A model generated the notes under the pieces. It did no database searches. It saw nothing but the letters and a program-made list of their open reading frames with translations, and had not been told where the DNA came from. The position numbers were made by a program, and so were the translations under genes. This document shows positions 35,610 through 47,192 of a stretch of 64,000 bases of DNA, piece after piece. The stretch comes from Synechococcus sp. 1G10. Its GTDB lineage: Bacteria; Cyanobacteriota; Cyanobacteriia; PCC-6307; Cyanobiaceae. Position 1 is the first letter of the stretch; each line of letters opens with the position of its first letter. The stretch is taken from NCBI RefSeq assembly GCF_002252625.1, contig NZ_NQKW01000005.1, positions 124,001-188,000 of the forward strand, read 5' to 3'.

Positions 35610-36674
35610 ATGCTTCCACGCTTCCTCCTGCCTCAGTCCGGCCGATTGACTTGCGGAGGCACCTCACTGGCGGTCGCCCTTCTGATCACCGCTACGCCCC
35701 TGTCTCCCACTCGGGCCCAGTCCGCGGCTGGAGTGATTCGGATCAGTGGATCAAGCACGGTGTTCCCGATCACTTCGGAGGCTATCGGGGCATTCCGCAA
35801 GACTGATCCCGGTCGAAACGTTCGCTTCGAGCTCAAGGAAACGGGCACATCGGCCGGATTCCGTGACTTCTGCTCCGGCAAGGTGCCGATCGCCAATGCC
35901 TCACGGCCGATCAACAGCAAGGAACTCAAGGCCTGCGAGGCGAAGGGGGTCAAGTTCATCGAGCTGCCGATTGCTTTCGACGCTCTGACGGTGGCTGTCC
36001 ATCCGAAGAACACCTGGGTCAATCAGATCACTGTCAAGGAGCTGAACACCCTGTGGAACCGCCAGGCCACTGGACGGGTGAAGCGCTGGAACCAGGTGAA
36101 CAGCGCCTGGCCCGACCGCCCGATCAAGCTGTGCGGAGCTGGTTCCGATTCCGGCACCTTTGACTATTTCAACAAGGCGATCACCGGTGATGCAGGGAAC
36201 AGCCGCAGCGACTACACCGCCAGTGAAGATGACAATGTGCTGGTGAGATGCGTGGCAAATGATCCCAACGCACTTGGCTACTTTGGCTTCGGCTACTATC
36301 TCGCTAACCAGAGCAAGCTCAGGTCCCTCGCCATTCTCGGACGCAAGGGAGCAACCAGACCTTCAGTAGAGGCTGTTCAGAAAGAGCGCTACACCCCACT
36401 GTCGAGGCCGCTCTTCATCTACATCAACAATGCCGACTTGTTCTCCCGCCCGGAGGTGCAGAAGTTCGTCACCTTCTTCGTGCGGACCGGCCCCCAGATT
36501 GTCAGGGCCTCAGACTTCATTCCCCTTCCCGACTCCACCTACCTCCTGGTGGAAAGCAAGCTGTACCGCCACGTGCTCGGCACCTCCTTCGGTGGCGACC
36601 TGCCGATCGGACTGACGATCGGCCTGGCCCTTGACCGCAGCTTCGACCAACTCAAGCAGCCCCGGCCCCGCTGA
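35610..36674 (+). CDS. sphX: Phosphate-binding periplasmic protein, PstS/SphX family
   Basis: 354 residues with a signal peptide ending near TRAQS. The PstS-type ligand-binding blocks are clear: IRISGSSTVFPITSEAIGAF, ELKETGTSAGFRDFCSGKVPIANASRPI, and CGAGSDSGTFDYFNKAI. The sequence is of the SphX kind, with no pstCAB genes alongside. A Pho-box-like repeat precedes it. It should bind phosphate for uptake or sensing. Confidence 0.9.
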   Translation: MLPRFLLPQSGRLTCGGTSLAVALLITATPLSPTRAQSAAGVIRISGSSTVFPITSEAIGAFRKTDPGRNVRFELKETGTSAGFRDFCSGKVPIANASRPINSKELKACEAKGVKFIELPIAFDALTVAVHPKNTWVNQITVKELNTLWNRQATGRVKRWNQVNSAWPDRPIKLCGAGSDSGTFDYFNKAITGDAGNSRSDYTASEDDNVLVRCVANDPNALGYFGFGYYLANQSKLRSLAILGRKGATRPSVEAVQKERYTPLSRPLFIYINNADLFSRPEVQKFVTFFVRTGPQIVRASDFIPLPDSTYLLVESKLYRHVLGTSFGGDLPIGLTIGLALDRSFDQLKQPRPR

Positions 36675-36725
36675 GCGGCACTCCGCCCGCTCAGTGAAGA
36701 TGAGTCCTGTCTTACCGCCATCGCC

Positions 36726-37655
36726 GTGACGGCCTTCGAGACCAGCGCCAGCACCAGCAACGCGGAGGTCATTGACCCCGCGATGGTCTGTGGGCTCTAC
36801 GCAGCCGATCTGATCCAGCACCAGACGCGCCGGCTGGGCAAGCTCCAGTCCGAAGTGCTGGCTGATCACGATCCTGAACCGCTGCATCAGCTCCGGGTGA
36901 GCCTGCGCAGGCTGCGCACGGCCCTGAGCCAGTTCGCGCCCGCGCTGCGGATGCCGGACTCGGTGAGCGATCGCCGCATCGCCAGGGTGGCGCGGCGCAC
37001 CAGCCTCTGTCGTGATCTCGATGTGCTCAGGGATCGGTTGGAGGGGCAGTTGCTGCCCCCCTTGCCGGAGCAGGAACGCAAGGCGATGAAGCCGGTGCTG
37101 AAGCGGCTTTCGCGCAACCGGCGGCTGGCCTTCGAAGACCTCGCGGAGGCGCTCACCGGCGGGCCCTATCTCAAGTTGCTCGCCCGTCTGCGCGCCTGGC
37201 AGCTGAAGCCTCGCTTCTCTCCCGTGGGAGATCTTCCGCTGGGGCCCTGGCTGTTCGAATGGCAGTCGCAGGCCTCCAGCGGCCTGTTCCTGCATGGCGG
37301 CTGGTTCGCCGCCGATCCGCACGACCCTGCTCTCCACGATCTGCGCAAGCGCATCAAGGGATTGCGCTACGCCCTCGAGCATCTGGAGCCTTTCGCGGCA
37401 CCGGTGCTGGGGGAGTGGATCGCGCTTCTGAAAAAGGCCCAGGACTGTCTGGGGGATCTTCACGATCTCCAGGTGCTCGCAGCGATTCTGGGCGATCAGC
37501 TCGAGAATGGTGTGGCTGAAACCCTGCCGGTGTTGCAGGCCGGCATCCTTGCCCAGCAGGCTGAGCGCTGGAGCCAATGGAGCGACCAGGCGATCCAGCT
37601 TCGTGAGCAGGCCAATCGTCACAGGCTCTACAGCAGCTTGATCACGTCTCCCTGA
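36726..37655 (+). CDS. CHAD-domain protein (polyphosphate-associated)
   Basis: 309 residues. The CHAD helical domain has conserved basic and His residues: HDPEPLHQLRVSLRRLRTALSQF, SLCRDLDVLRDRL, and HDLRKRIKGLRYALEHLEPF, then GDLHDLQVLAAIL. The domain binds polyphosphate in the proteins studied. It lies 51 bases after the phosphate-binding protein gene on the same strand, so a joint phosphate response is likely. Confidence 0.9.
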   Translation: MTAFETSASTSNAEVIDPAMVCGLYAADLIQHQTRRLGKLQSEVLADHDPEPLHQLRVSLRRLRTALSQFAPALRMPDSVSDRRIARVARRTSLCRDLDVLRDRLEGQLLPPLPEQERKAMKPVLKRLSRNRRLAFEDLAEALTGGPYLKLLARLRAWQLKPRFSPVGDLPLGPWLFEWQSQASSGLFLHGGWFAADPHDPALHDLRKRIKGLRYALEHLEPFAAPVLGEWIALLKKAQDCLGDLHDLQVLAAILGDQLENGVAETLPVLQAGILAQQAERWSQWSDQAIQLREQANRHRLYSSLITSP

Positions 37656-37710
37656 TCACGTCGGTCTGAGCCAGCAGGGGCATTGGAGGGGGGACGTATC
37701 CCGACGCCCC

Positions 37711-38525
37711 ATGGCTGCTGACACCGCACCGTCCCCGACTCGCAGCAGGCCCAGTGGCGAGGAGGCCCTCGTCGCTTCGTTGATTGCCTTGATGCAGGCC
37801 GGCACCACGCCCTGCCCTACTGGTGCGGGTTTGCCGAGGCGAAGGCACGGGGGATCGGGCCACGCAAGGGCACCCAGGCGGTGCGCGTGCTCCGGCCCCA
37901 GCTGAACCAGCGTGAGAGCGTCGCGGAGGGTGCCGGAGTTGAGGGCACGAAGCCCGGTACCGACCGGGCCTGGATCAGCTACAGGCCAGTGGCCGTTTTC
38001 AATGCGGCGGATCTGGTCGGTGAGGGCCTGGGCGGTTTGATCGCTGCCCGCCAGGCTGCTGAGGGCGCAGCCATGCGGCCGGAGCCCGAGCGCCTGGCCG
38101 CCGCCGAGGCGGTGCTCGGGGCCTGGCCGGTGCCGGTGAACCATGGCGGCGAGAGGGCCTGCTATCTGCCTCAGCTGGATCGCATCGCGCTGCCCGATCG
38201 CGCCGCCTTCCATTCCGCCAGTGCCCTCTATGCCACCTGGGCCCATGAGGCGATTCACTCCACTGGCCACCCCAGCCGCCTGAAGCGGGATCTCTCGGGC
38301 GTCATGGGCAGCAGGGCCTACGCCCGTGAGGAGCTGGTGGCTGAGCTTGGGGCGGTGCTGCTGGGTGATCGCCTTGAGATCGGCAGTGATGTGAGCCACC
38401 ATGCCGCCTACCTGTCCCACTGGATCGACCTGCTCAGGGAGTCTCCCCGACTGCTGGTTCAGGTGCTGAGCGACGCGCGGCAGGCCGCGGATCTGATCGC
38501 CCCAGAGGAGGAGCCGGTGCAATGA
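37711..38525 (+). pseudogene. ArdC-like antirestriction/metallopeptidase gene with damaged N-terminus
   Basis: From 37803 the frame reads ALPYWCGFAEAKARGIGPRKG, RVLRPQLNQ, VFNAADLVGEGL and a zincin motif WAHEAIHSTGH, then AREELVAELGAVLLGDRLEIG, as in the C-terminal two-thirds of ArdC-like proteins. The ATG at 37711 and its signal-free N-terminus (GEEALVASLIALMQAG) are in another frame and join it only if one base is restored near 37803. The usual ~30-residue ssDNA-binding part between them is missing. A shorter product could start at the GTG at 37881 and keep the HExxH motif. ArdC usually comes on plasmids or islands. Confidence 0.65.
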
Positions 38526-38609
38526 AGCACTTGACTCTCCAGTCCACTGGACACCTTAGCGTCGAGTTATCGCTGCTCCCGATCGACCCTCATCGATCAC
38601 CCATCCCCG

Positions 38610-40708
<2,099 letters not shown>

Positions 40709-40709
<1 letters not shown>

Positions 40710-41173
40710 TGAACAGCTTCGTAGCTGCCGCCACAGCCACAGCCGCCGCCAACGCCATCGCCAGCGGCGAACCGCTGTGGCGCACGATCGAGCAGCCTTT
40801 TGGCCTCAACGTGGCGGTAGCCGCCGCTGGCCTGGCGCTGATCGCTGCCGAACTCTGGTGGTTCCTCGGCCGCCATGGCGGTGGTGTGGCGGCTGGCGAA
40901 GGTGAAGGAGGAGTGCAGGAGATCACGATCACCGTGGATGGGGGCTACTCCCCAGCGCGGATCCGGCTGACGGCTGGCCGCCCGGTGCGCCTCATCTTTC
41001 ACCGGCTGGATCCAAGCGGCTGCGTCGCGCAGGTGATCGTCCCCGACTTCCGCCGCACGCTTGATCTACCCCTGAATGCCCGCACCAGCCTGGAACTGCC
41101 GCCGATGCAGCCAGGTGAGTACCCATTTCATTGCGGCATGTCGATGGTGCGGGGTGTGCTGGAGGTGGTCTGA
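40709..41173 (+). CDS. Membrane-anchored cupredoxin-like protein
   Basis: 154 residues. An N-terminal membrane segment (about 30-55) is followed by a cupredoxin_1/EfeO-type domain: ITITVDGGYSPARIRLTAGRPVRLIFHRLDPSGCVAQVIVPDF and PGEYPFHCGMSMVRGVLEV. The Cys, His and Met ligands of a copper site (SGC, FHCGM) are visible. Its start overlaps the copper ATPase stop (ATGA), so it likely hands copper to or from that pump. Confidence 0.88.
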
Positions 41174-41859
41174 ACGGCTACGGCTCCGATTTCTGCTGCT
41201 GGTTCTTCCACCACCCAGAGCAGCAGTGCCGAGAGCATCGCGGTGAGGTAACACCAGACCGAGCTGAAGGCGTGGAGATAGGCCACCTGGGCATAGACAA
41301 ACGCGATCACGATCGCCGCCGCGAACCAGCGCAGCCGCCGGAACGGTGTCAGCAGCAGTGGCACCGTCACGATCAACCCGTAGATCAGCCTGCCCCAGGC
41401 ATGGTTCACCACGCCATGGGCGGGACTCCTGATCTGATACTCGATGCTGCCAATAGTCACGGTCGGTGTGACCTGGGAGGGATCCAGCAGCAGCGGCAGC
41501 CAGAGCCACAGGCCCAGCATCAGGCCCAGCACCAGGCAGATCCGGATCAGCCAGCGGTGGTGGCCATCGCCCGTGGCGCCGGCCTTCAACGCGCACCAGG
41601 GGAACCAGGCCAACCAGAAGCAAAGCGCGAAGAACAGATAGGCCAGGGCCGCAGGCTGGGTGAGGGGCTCCAGGCTCCCGCTATCGAGGCCGATCCACAC
41701 AAGGCCTTCCAGAGCCTGCTGCAGGCCGAACAACACTGGGGTCAGGGCCAGGGGCAGCAGGTTGCTCGATGGCTCACGCCAGCACCGGCGCACAGCCAGC
41801 CCGCCCAATGGCATCAGCAGTGCCGCTGCCGCGAAGCTGGAGCTGCTCGAGAAACACAT
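41128..41859 (-). CDS. DUF6629-family membrane protein
   Basis: 243 residues with about seven hydrophobic segments. The start MCFSSSSSFAAAALLMPLGG, with GLQQALEGLVWIGL and the pattern of Trp/Tyr-rich loops, matches the DUF6629 family of unknown function. Its 3' end overlaps the convergent cupredoxin gene. Confidence 0.8.
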   Translation of the reverse strand: MCFSSSSSFAAAALLMPLGGLAVRRCWREPSSNLLPLALTPVLFGLQQALEGLVWIGLDSGSLEPLTQPAALAYLFFALCFWLAWFPWCALKAGATGDGHHRWLIRICLVLGLMLGLWLWLPLLLDPSQVTPTVTIGSIEYQIRSPAHGVVNHAWGRLIYGLIVTVPLLLTPFRRLRWFAAAIVIAFVYAQVAYLHAFSSVWCYLTAMLSALLLWVVEEPAAEIGAVAVQTTSSTPRTIDMPQ

Positions 41860-41941
41860 CGACAGGGGGCGCTGCCCAGGGCAACGGTGCCATCAGGCTC
41901 CACCATGGACGAAGAACCGCGGCGCAGCGGATGTCAGCGCG

Positions 41942-43189
41942 CTACCCCCGCTGCCGCCGCAAGCTTTCGTAGGCCTGGCAGAAGGGTTCCCCCAGCGCCT
42001 GGCGCAACACCGTGTCGGTGGCGAAGGCGCTGAGGGCCTCCTCGAGGCTGGTGGGCAGCGCCGCCGCCGTGCCGGGGGGCGGCGGATCGGTGTAGAGGTT
42101 GGCGTCGTTGCGCGGACCCGGGTCGAGCTCCCGCTCGAGCCCGTCGAGACCGGCGGCGAGCACGGCTGCCGGCAGCAGGTAGGGGTTGGCGGCACTGTCG
42201 GCCAGGCGCAGCTCCAGGCGCTGATCGTCGGGGATGCGCACCATGTGGCTGCGGTTGTTGCCGCCGTAGCTGATCCAGCCCGGTGCCCAGGTGGCGCCGG
42301 AGTTGGTGGTGATCCCCCCCAGGCGCGCATAGCTCTCGGCGGTGGGATTGGTGATGGCGCACAGGGCCGGGGCGTGCTCCAGCAGACCCCCCAGAAAGTG
42401 GTAGGCCAGTTGCGAGAGGCCCAGCTCGCCGCGCGGGTCGTGGAAGAGGTTGCGGCCCGAGCTGTCCCAGAGGGAATGGTGCAGGTGCGCGCCGCTGCCG
42501 GTGAGCTGTGGGAAGGGCTTGGGGCCGAAGCTCACCCGAGCGCCCAGCGGTTCCGCCATCGCCTGGGCCATCACCCGGAAGAGGGCGTGGCGGTCGGCGG
42601 TCACCAGGGCGTCGGCGAAGGTCCAGTTGATCTCGAACTGGCCGTTGGCATCCTCGTGATCGGCCTGGTACGGCCCCCAGCCCAGCTCCTCCATCGCCTC
42701 CAGCAGACCGCCGATCAGCTCGAACTGGCGCATCAATGCCAGCTGGTCGTAGCAGGGTTTGCTCTGGGTGTCGTGGCCATCGGCGATCGTCTTGCCGCCG
42801 GGCTCCAGCAGGAAAAATTCCGCTTCCACTCCGGTGCGGAAGCTGTAGCCGAGCCGGTCCACCCGCTCCAGCTGGCGGCGCAGCACCCATCGTGGTGACT
42901 GCTCCAGTGGCCGGCCCTCCACCTGCAGATCGGTCGCCACCCAGGCCACGTTGCGCTGCCAGGGCAACACCGCCAGGCTGGCGGGATCAGGCAGGCCGAG
43001 CACATCGGGATCGGCCGGGGTCATCGCCAGCCAGGCGGCGAAGCCCGCGAAGCCCGCGCCATCGCGGGCCACCTGATTGACGGCGCTGGCCGGCACCAGC
43101 TTGGCGCGCTGCACCCCGAACAGGTCCGAGAAGGAGAAGAGGAAATGGCGGAGGCCGTGGTCGGCGGCGTAGCGGGCCAGGTCGGTCAT
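41942..43189 (-). CDS. Type III-like glutamine synthetase family protein (GlnT-like amide ligase)
   Basis: 415 residues from the ATG at 43189. A glutamine synthetase fold: FSFSDLFGVQRAKLVPAS, RTGVEAEFFLLEPGG, QADHEDANGQFEINWTFADALVTADR, GSGAHLHHSLWD, NNRSHMVRIP and ELRLADSAANPYLLPAAVLAAGLDG. The NRSHMVRIP block differs from the NRSAxxRIP of ammonia-assimilating GS. Members of this GlnT/GS-III-like group may ligate glutamate to amines. It is the last of four co-directional genes that start with the Nit1C flavoprotein. Confidence 0.85.
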   Translation of the reverse strand: MTDLARYAADHGLRHFLFSFSDLFGVQRAKLVPASAVNQVARDGAGFAGFAAWLAMTPADPDVLGLPDPASLAVLPWQRNVAWVATDLQVEGRPLEQSPRWVLRRQLERVDRLGYSFRTGVEAEFFLLEPGGKTIADGHDTQSKPCYDQLALMRQFELIGGLLEAMEELGWGPYQADHEDANGQFEINWTFADALVTADRHALFRVMAQAMAEPLGARVSFGPKPFPQLTGSGAHLHHSLWDSSGRNLFHDPRGELGLSQLAYHFLGGLLEHAPALCAITNPTAESYARLGGITTNSGATWAPGWISYGGNNRSHMVRIPDDQRLELRLADSAANPYLLPAAVLAAGLDGLERELDPGPRNDANLYTDPPPPGTAAALPTSLEEALSAFATDTVLRQALGEPFCQAYESLRRQRG

Positions 43190-43221
43190 GAGCTCAGCGG
43201 GGAGGCGGGAGTAACGGCGGA

Positions 43222-44220
43222 TCAATCCATCAGCAGGCGTTCAAGGGCGGCGCGGATCATGGCCTGCTCATACGGTGCATCGCGGGGATTGCCGGCCCTG
43301 TGCCCCAGCACCGACTCCAGCCGCTCAAAGCGGGCGCCGGGGATGCAGGCGGCTTCAGCGGCGCAGTCGTCGGGGGGGAAATAGAGGTCGTGGGAGCCGG
43401 CGATCACCATGGTGCGGGCGGTGATGCGCCCCAGGGCGGCCGCGCCGAGATCGTTGGCCAGCCAGGTGTCGAGCATGGCCAGCAGATCGCGGGGATCATG
43501 GCGGCGGTAGGCAGGCAACCAGCTGCGCTCCACGTAGTCGTCCACGCTGGTGTAGCCCAGTGCCTCGTGCAGACCCTGCCGGTAGTAGGCCTGGCTGGCG
43601 GCCCAGCTGGCGTAGATCAGGGCGAAGCTGCGCAGCCCCTGCTCGGGGGTGGCCCTGAACTGTTCCCCATCCCAGGCGGGATCGCTGGTGAGGGCCTGGC
43701 GCAGGCTGAGCAGGAACAGGCGGTTGTGGGGGGTGGTGCGGGCCGTGCCGCATAGGCAGCAGATCCGCTCCACCGCCTGCGGCTCCAGGGCCGCCCAGTG
43801 GTAGGCCTGCTGCGCTCCCATCGACCAGCCATAGATCAGGGCGAGGCGCTCCACCCCGAACACCTCCTGGATCAGACGTTTCTGGGCGGCCACGTTGTCG
43901 GCGTGATGGATCACCCAGCCCTGCTCAGCCACGCCCATCGCCGCATTGCTGGGGCTGCTGGAGCGGCCGTTACCGAACTGGCTCACCAGCAGCACGCACC
44001 ATCGCAGTGGATCGAGAATTGGCCCCACCACCCAGTCGATGTCCTCGGGCCAGGCGCCGTAGGAGCTGGGGAAGAGCACCAGGTTGGAGCGCTCGGCGTT
44101 GAGTTCTCCGAACACCCGGTAGGCCAGGCGGGCATTGGCGAGTTCCTTGCCGCAGCTGAGCGGCAGGCAGCCCAGCTCAAACACGGCATCCCGGCCCTTG
44201 ATCGCCGCGGCCACGCTCAT
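43222..44220 (-). CDS. Alpha/beta hydrolase of the homoserine O-acetyltransferase-like type
   Basis: 332 residues. The start ATG at 44220 overlaps the desaturase stop (ATGA). The nucleophile elbow is YGWSMGAQQAYHWAAL (Ser in GWSMG) and the late His lies in SVLGHRAGN, with Asp in GSHDLYFPPDD. Related sequences are annotated homoserine O-acetyltransferase, but the fold also covers many esterases and amidases. Position between a desaturase and a GS-like ligase suggests a role in the same pathway; the substrate is unknown. Confidence 0.82.
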   Translation of the reverse strand: MSVAAAIKGRDAVFELGCLPLSCGKELANARLAYRVFGELNAERSNLVLFPSSYGAWPEDIDWVVGPILDPLRWCVLLVSQFGNGRSSSPSNAAMGVAEQGWVIHHADNVAAQKRLIQEVFGVERLALIYGWSMGAQQAYHWAALEPQAVERICCLCGTARTTPHNRLFLLSLRQALTSDPAWDGEQFRATPEQGLRSFALIYASWAASQAYYRQGLHEALGYTSVDDYVERSWLPAYRRHDPRDLLAMLDTWLANDLGAAALGRITARTMVIAGSHDLYFPPDDCAAEAACIPGARFERLESVLGHRAGNPRDAPYEQAMIRAALERLLMD

Positions 44221-45182
44221 CTGGCTGGTGCCGGCAGAGGGGCCACCCCTGGCAGCGCCAGCCGTGAGGGATCGGCCAGGAAGGCCCGGTGCACCGCCAG
44301 GTAGCCAGGGTCGTTGTGCTCCAGCTGTGGGGCGATCCAGCCGTGGGCTGCCGGCAGGGCATGGAAGGGAAGCGAGGCGATCAGGTGATGCTCGACGTGG
44401 AACGGCATGTTCCACATCAACCAGCGCAGGGGCGCCAGGGTGTGGGTGGTCCGGGTGTTGCGCAGCACGTCGGCGCTGGTGCTGCAGCCGCCGTGCTCAG
44501 CCAGCAGCACGAAGCGCAGCAGGGGCTGGCCCAGGGCCAGCGGCAGCAGCCATTGCCAGAGCAGGAAGCCATTGGCGCCCGGCAGTGACAACAGCAGCAC
44601 CAGCCCGTAGACGCCGAACTGGAGCCGGATCGAGCGGCGCAGCGCCGGGGCGGCCTCGGCGGGGATGTAGGGACGATCGCTGAAGTTGCCGCTCAGACCG
44701 GCGGCGTGGCTGCGCAGCTTGCCGATCCACCAGGGCAGCCCGCTCAATTCCAGCAGGTAGGCCCAGCGGCTGGTGGGCGGCGCATCCTCCAGTTCCGGGT
44801 CCAGGCCCGGCTGGTGGGTGTGGCGGTGATGCCACTGGTGGTAGCGCCGGTAGAAATCGGCGTTGTAGAAGCTCAGCACCCCGGCCCACCAGGCCAGGCC
44901 GTCGTTGAGCCGGCGGCTGGCGAAGGCGGTGCGGTGGCCGCACTCGTGCATGGCGCAGAAGGCGAAGGCCAGGCCCCAGCCCAGCAGCAGCAGGGCCGGC
45001 AAGCGCAGCGCCCAGGGCAGGCGATCGTCCCCCCAGATCATCCCGCTGACCAGGATCAGCGCCCCATGCCCAGCCGCCTGCCGCCAGCCGGCCGCATCGG
45101 AGCGGAGGTTGAGCTGACGCAGGCTATCGGCGGGAATCAGCTCGGCAGAGGCCGCCTTGATCGCAGGTTGGCTCGTGGTCAC
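44217..45182 (-). CDS. Fatty acid desaturase-like diiron membrane enzyme
   Basis: 321 residues from a GTG at 45182, five bases after the flavoprotein stop; an ATG at 45212 overlapping that gene is possible. The three His boxes are readable: HECGHR, HQWHHRHTHQ and HVEHH near the end, with membrane segments between. Such enzymes insert a double bond or hydroxylate with O2 and a reductase. The target could be a fatty acid or another lipid. It belongs to the operon led by nitH. Confidence 0.85.
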   Translation of the reverse strand: MTTSQPAIKAASAELIPADSLRQLNLRSDAAGWRQAAGHGALILVSGMIWGDDRLPWALRLPALLLLGWGLAFAFCAMHECGHRTAFASRRLNDGLAWWAGVLSFYNADFYRRYHQWHHRHTHQPGLDPELEDAPPTSRWAYLLELSGLPWWIGKLRSHAAGLSGNFSDRPYIPAEAAPALRRSIRLQFGVYGLVLLLSLPGANGFLLWQWLLPLALGQPLLRFVLLAEHGGCSTSADVLRNTRTTHTLAPLRWLMWNMPFHVEHHLIASLPFHALPAAHGWIAPQLEHNDPGYLAVHRAFLADPSRLALPGVAPLPAPAR

Positions 45183-45187
45183 GGACC

Positions 45188-46513
45188 TCAGGATCCCAGT
45201 AACGCTGTGCATTCCAACCGTTCCTGGCTGGCATCGCGGCGATCCTCCAGGCGGCGGATCAGGCCGGACAGATAGGCGGCGTCGGAGCCGATGCCGCAGA
45301 AGCGACCCGAGCCCCAGGTGTGCAGCCAGGGCAGCCCCAGGAAGTAGAGGCCGGCCGCCGGCGTCACACCGCGCTGGTGCACCGGCTCCCCAGCGCCATC
45401 GAAGACGGGGACCTCCACCCAGCGGAAGTCGGAGCGGTAGCCCGTGCACCAGATCACGGCCGCCAGTGGTTCATCGCCAAGGTCGATGGGTGGATCCAGC
45501 GGCGGCGGCTGCCAGCAGGGTTCGTAGGCGGGATCTGCGGGGGCCTCGAGACCGTTGGACTCGATGTAGGTGTCGATGCTGGCGCGGATGCGCTGGTAGA
45601 CCGCGTCAGCACCATCGAGATTCGCGGCGAGATCAGGGGCAAAGCGGAAGCCGCTGGCAGTGATCTCCTCCAACCGGCCGTGCAGGACCATCCCTTCGAG
45701 GGCACGACGGCGCAGATCGATCTCCCGGCCACCATCGCGGCCGGTCAGGTAGTGGTTGGTCTTGCGACGCACCGAGCGGGGATCCGGGTGCTGCTCGATC
45801 GATGTGTCGTAGTAGCTCATCCGATCGAGCCAGTCGACCACGTCCTTACCGCGATAGCGACGGGGTGAACGGGGAGCCGAACCCACGCTGAGGTGAACAC
45901 GGCGGCCTGAGAGGAAGAGGTCTTCGGCGATCTGGCAGCCCGACTGGCCGCTGCCCACCACCAGGACGGGCCCGTCAGGCAGTTGGTCGGAGCGGCGGTA
46001 ATCGCGGGCATCGAGCTGGAGCAGCCCAGTTGGCAGCCGGGTTGCCAGCGGATGGCGTCGGGGGCGGTGGTAGGCGCCGGTGGCGATCACCACCTGCCGG
46101 GCCTCGATCACCCCGTCGCTGGTGCTCAGGCGGTAACCACCGGTTTCGAGGGGCACCAGGCGCTCAACGGCAATGCCCTCGCGCACCGGCACAGCGGCGT
46201 GCTCAGCAAAGCGGCGCAGGTAGTCGACAATCGCGTCGCGGCCCATGAACCCCTCGGGATCATCGCCGTCGTATGGGAACTCCGGCAGGCGGCATTGCCA
46301 GTTGGGGGTGACCAGACAGAAGGAATCCCAGCGCTGGTGCTGCCAGGAGTGGGCGACCTGGTGCCGTTCGAGCACCAGTGGCGTCAGGCCCTGCTGCTGG
46401 AGGCAGCTGGCCACCGACAAGCCGGCCTGGCCGGCACCGATCACCACGACCGGCACTTGCAGGATGGCTGAGCTGGACTGGGGGGGATCTGAACTGGTGA
46501 CGATTCCGGTCAA
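45188..46513 (-). CDS. nitH: Nit1C flavin-dependent oxidoreductase (MSMEG_0569 family)
   Basis: 441 residues. An N-terminal FAD motif ([19 protein letters not shown]) and a second dinucleotide motif ([18 protein letters not shown]) place it among flavin monooxygenase-like enzymes; [15 protein letters not shown] is typical near the end. In known Nit1C clusters this family accompanies nitBCDEFG and in Pseudomonas is tied to growth on cyanide. It is divergent from nitB with a 196-base intergenic region. Confidence 0.92.
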   Translation of the reverse strand: MTGIVTSSDPPQSSSAILQVPVVVIGAGQAGLSVASCLQQQGLTPLVLERHQVAHSWQHQRWDSFCLVTPNWQCRLPEFPYDGDDPEGFMGRDAIVDYLRRFAEHAAVPVREGIAVERLVPLETGGYRLSTSDGVIEARQVVIATGAYHRPRRHPLATRLPTGLLQLDARDYRRSDQLPDGPVLVVGSGQSGCQIAEDLFLSGRRVHLSVGSAPRSPRRYRGKDVVDWLDRMSYYDTSIEQHPDPRSVRRKTNHYLTGRDGGREIDLRRRALEGMVLHGRLEEITASGFRFAPDLAANLDGADAVYQRIRASIDTYIESNGLEAPADPAYEPCWQPPPLDPPIDLGDEPLAAVIWCTGYRSDFRWVEVPVFDGAGEPVHQRGVTPAAGLYFLGLPWLHTWGSGRFCGIGSDAAYLSGLIRRLEDRRDASQERLECTALLGS

Positions 46514-46563
46514 TCCAGCCTTGATTCAATCCTCCACTTTGGAGTCTCTGGGGGTGGTTGACC

Positions 46564-46646
46564 GTAGCGATCGTGACGAACGGCGGATGACGGTCCGCCA
46601 CAGCCTGCTCTCTCTGGTGGCCTGGCGATTCTGTGGCAGTGGTTAC
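46564..46646. promoter_or_regulatory. Two NtcA-like half-matching sites between nitH and nitB
   Basis: GTA-N8-GAC at 46564-46577 and GTG-N8-TAC at 46633-46646. Both meet the minimal GT-N10-AC rule for NtcA but not the full GTA-N8-TAC. They lie between divergent operons. NtcA control by nitrogen limitation would fit the family's role, but such sites occur by chance and no -10 box is convincing. Confidence 0.35.
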
Positions 46647-46709
46647 ACAGTTCGAAACATGGGCTGTGCAATGGTCGCTTTCGTTGCTTCCAAGCCAGGC
46701 CGTTCATCG

Positions 46710-47192
46710 ATGCCCGAGGTCACCCATCAAGCCCATCAAGCAGGAGATTTTCTCGTTGATTACGAAGAGAAAGTCTTTCCTGATATCAAGGCCGAGCCGG
46801 GGGAGAAGGCACTGGTCACCTTTCACACCGTGGCCTTCGAGGGCTCCATCGGTCTGGTGAACCTGCTGCAGGCCAGCCGCCTGATCAACAAGGGCTTCGA
46901 GACCTCGATCCTTCTCTATGGCCCTGGGGTCACCCTGGGTGTGCAGCGGGGTTTTCCCAAGCTGGGTGATGCCGCCTTTGACGGCCATCTCAATTTCAAT
47001 GCCCGCCTCCAGAAGTTCATGGATCAGGGCGGCAAGGTGTATGCCTGCCGTTTTGCCCTTCAGGCCCTCTACGGCCATGGCGAGGGTGCGCTGATTCCGG
47101 GAATTCGCCCAGTCAATCCTCTCGATGTGCTCGACATCATCCTGATGCACCGTAAGGAGGGTGCCTTCATTCTCGATACCTGGACGCTCTGA
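46710..47192 (+). CDS. nitB: Nit1C protein, MSMEG_0572/Sll0783 family nitrogen starvation response
   Basis: 160 residues from the ATG at 46710, the start that gives the usual family length. A DsrE-like fold is suggested: [43 protein letters not shown], then [16 protein letters not shown]. Sll0783 in Synechocystis is strongly induced by nitrogen starvation. The next gene, nitC, starts directly after its stop. Confidence 0.92.
   Translation: MPEVTHQAHQAGDFLVDYEEKVFPDIKAEPGEKALVTFHTVAFEGSIGLVNLLQASRLINKGFETSILLYGPGVTLGVQRGFPKLGDAAFDGHLNFNARLQKFMDQGGKVYACRFALQALYGHGEGALIPGIRPVNPLDVLDIILMHRKEGAFILDTWTL

Noticed and set aside
41942-43189. Calling the GS-like gene ordinary glutamine synthetase (glnA)
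   Set aside because: The NRSHMVRIP block and length do not match GlnA type I; the amine-ligase-like or type III group is the safer call.
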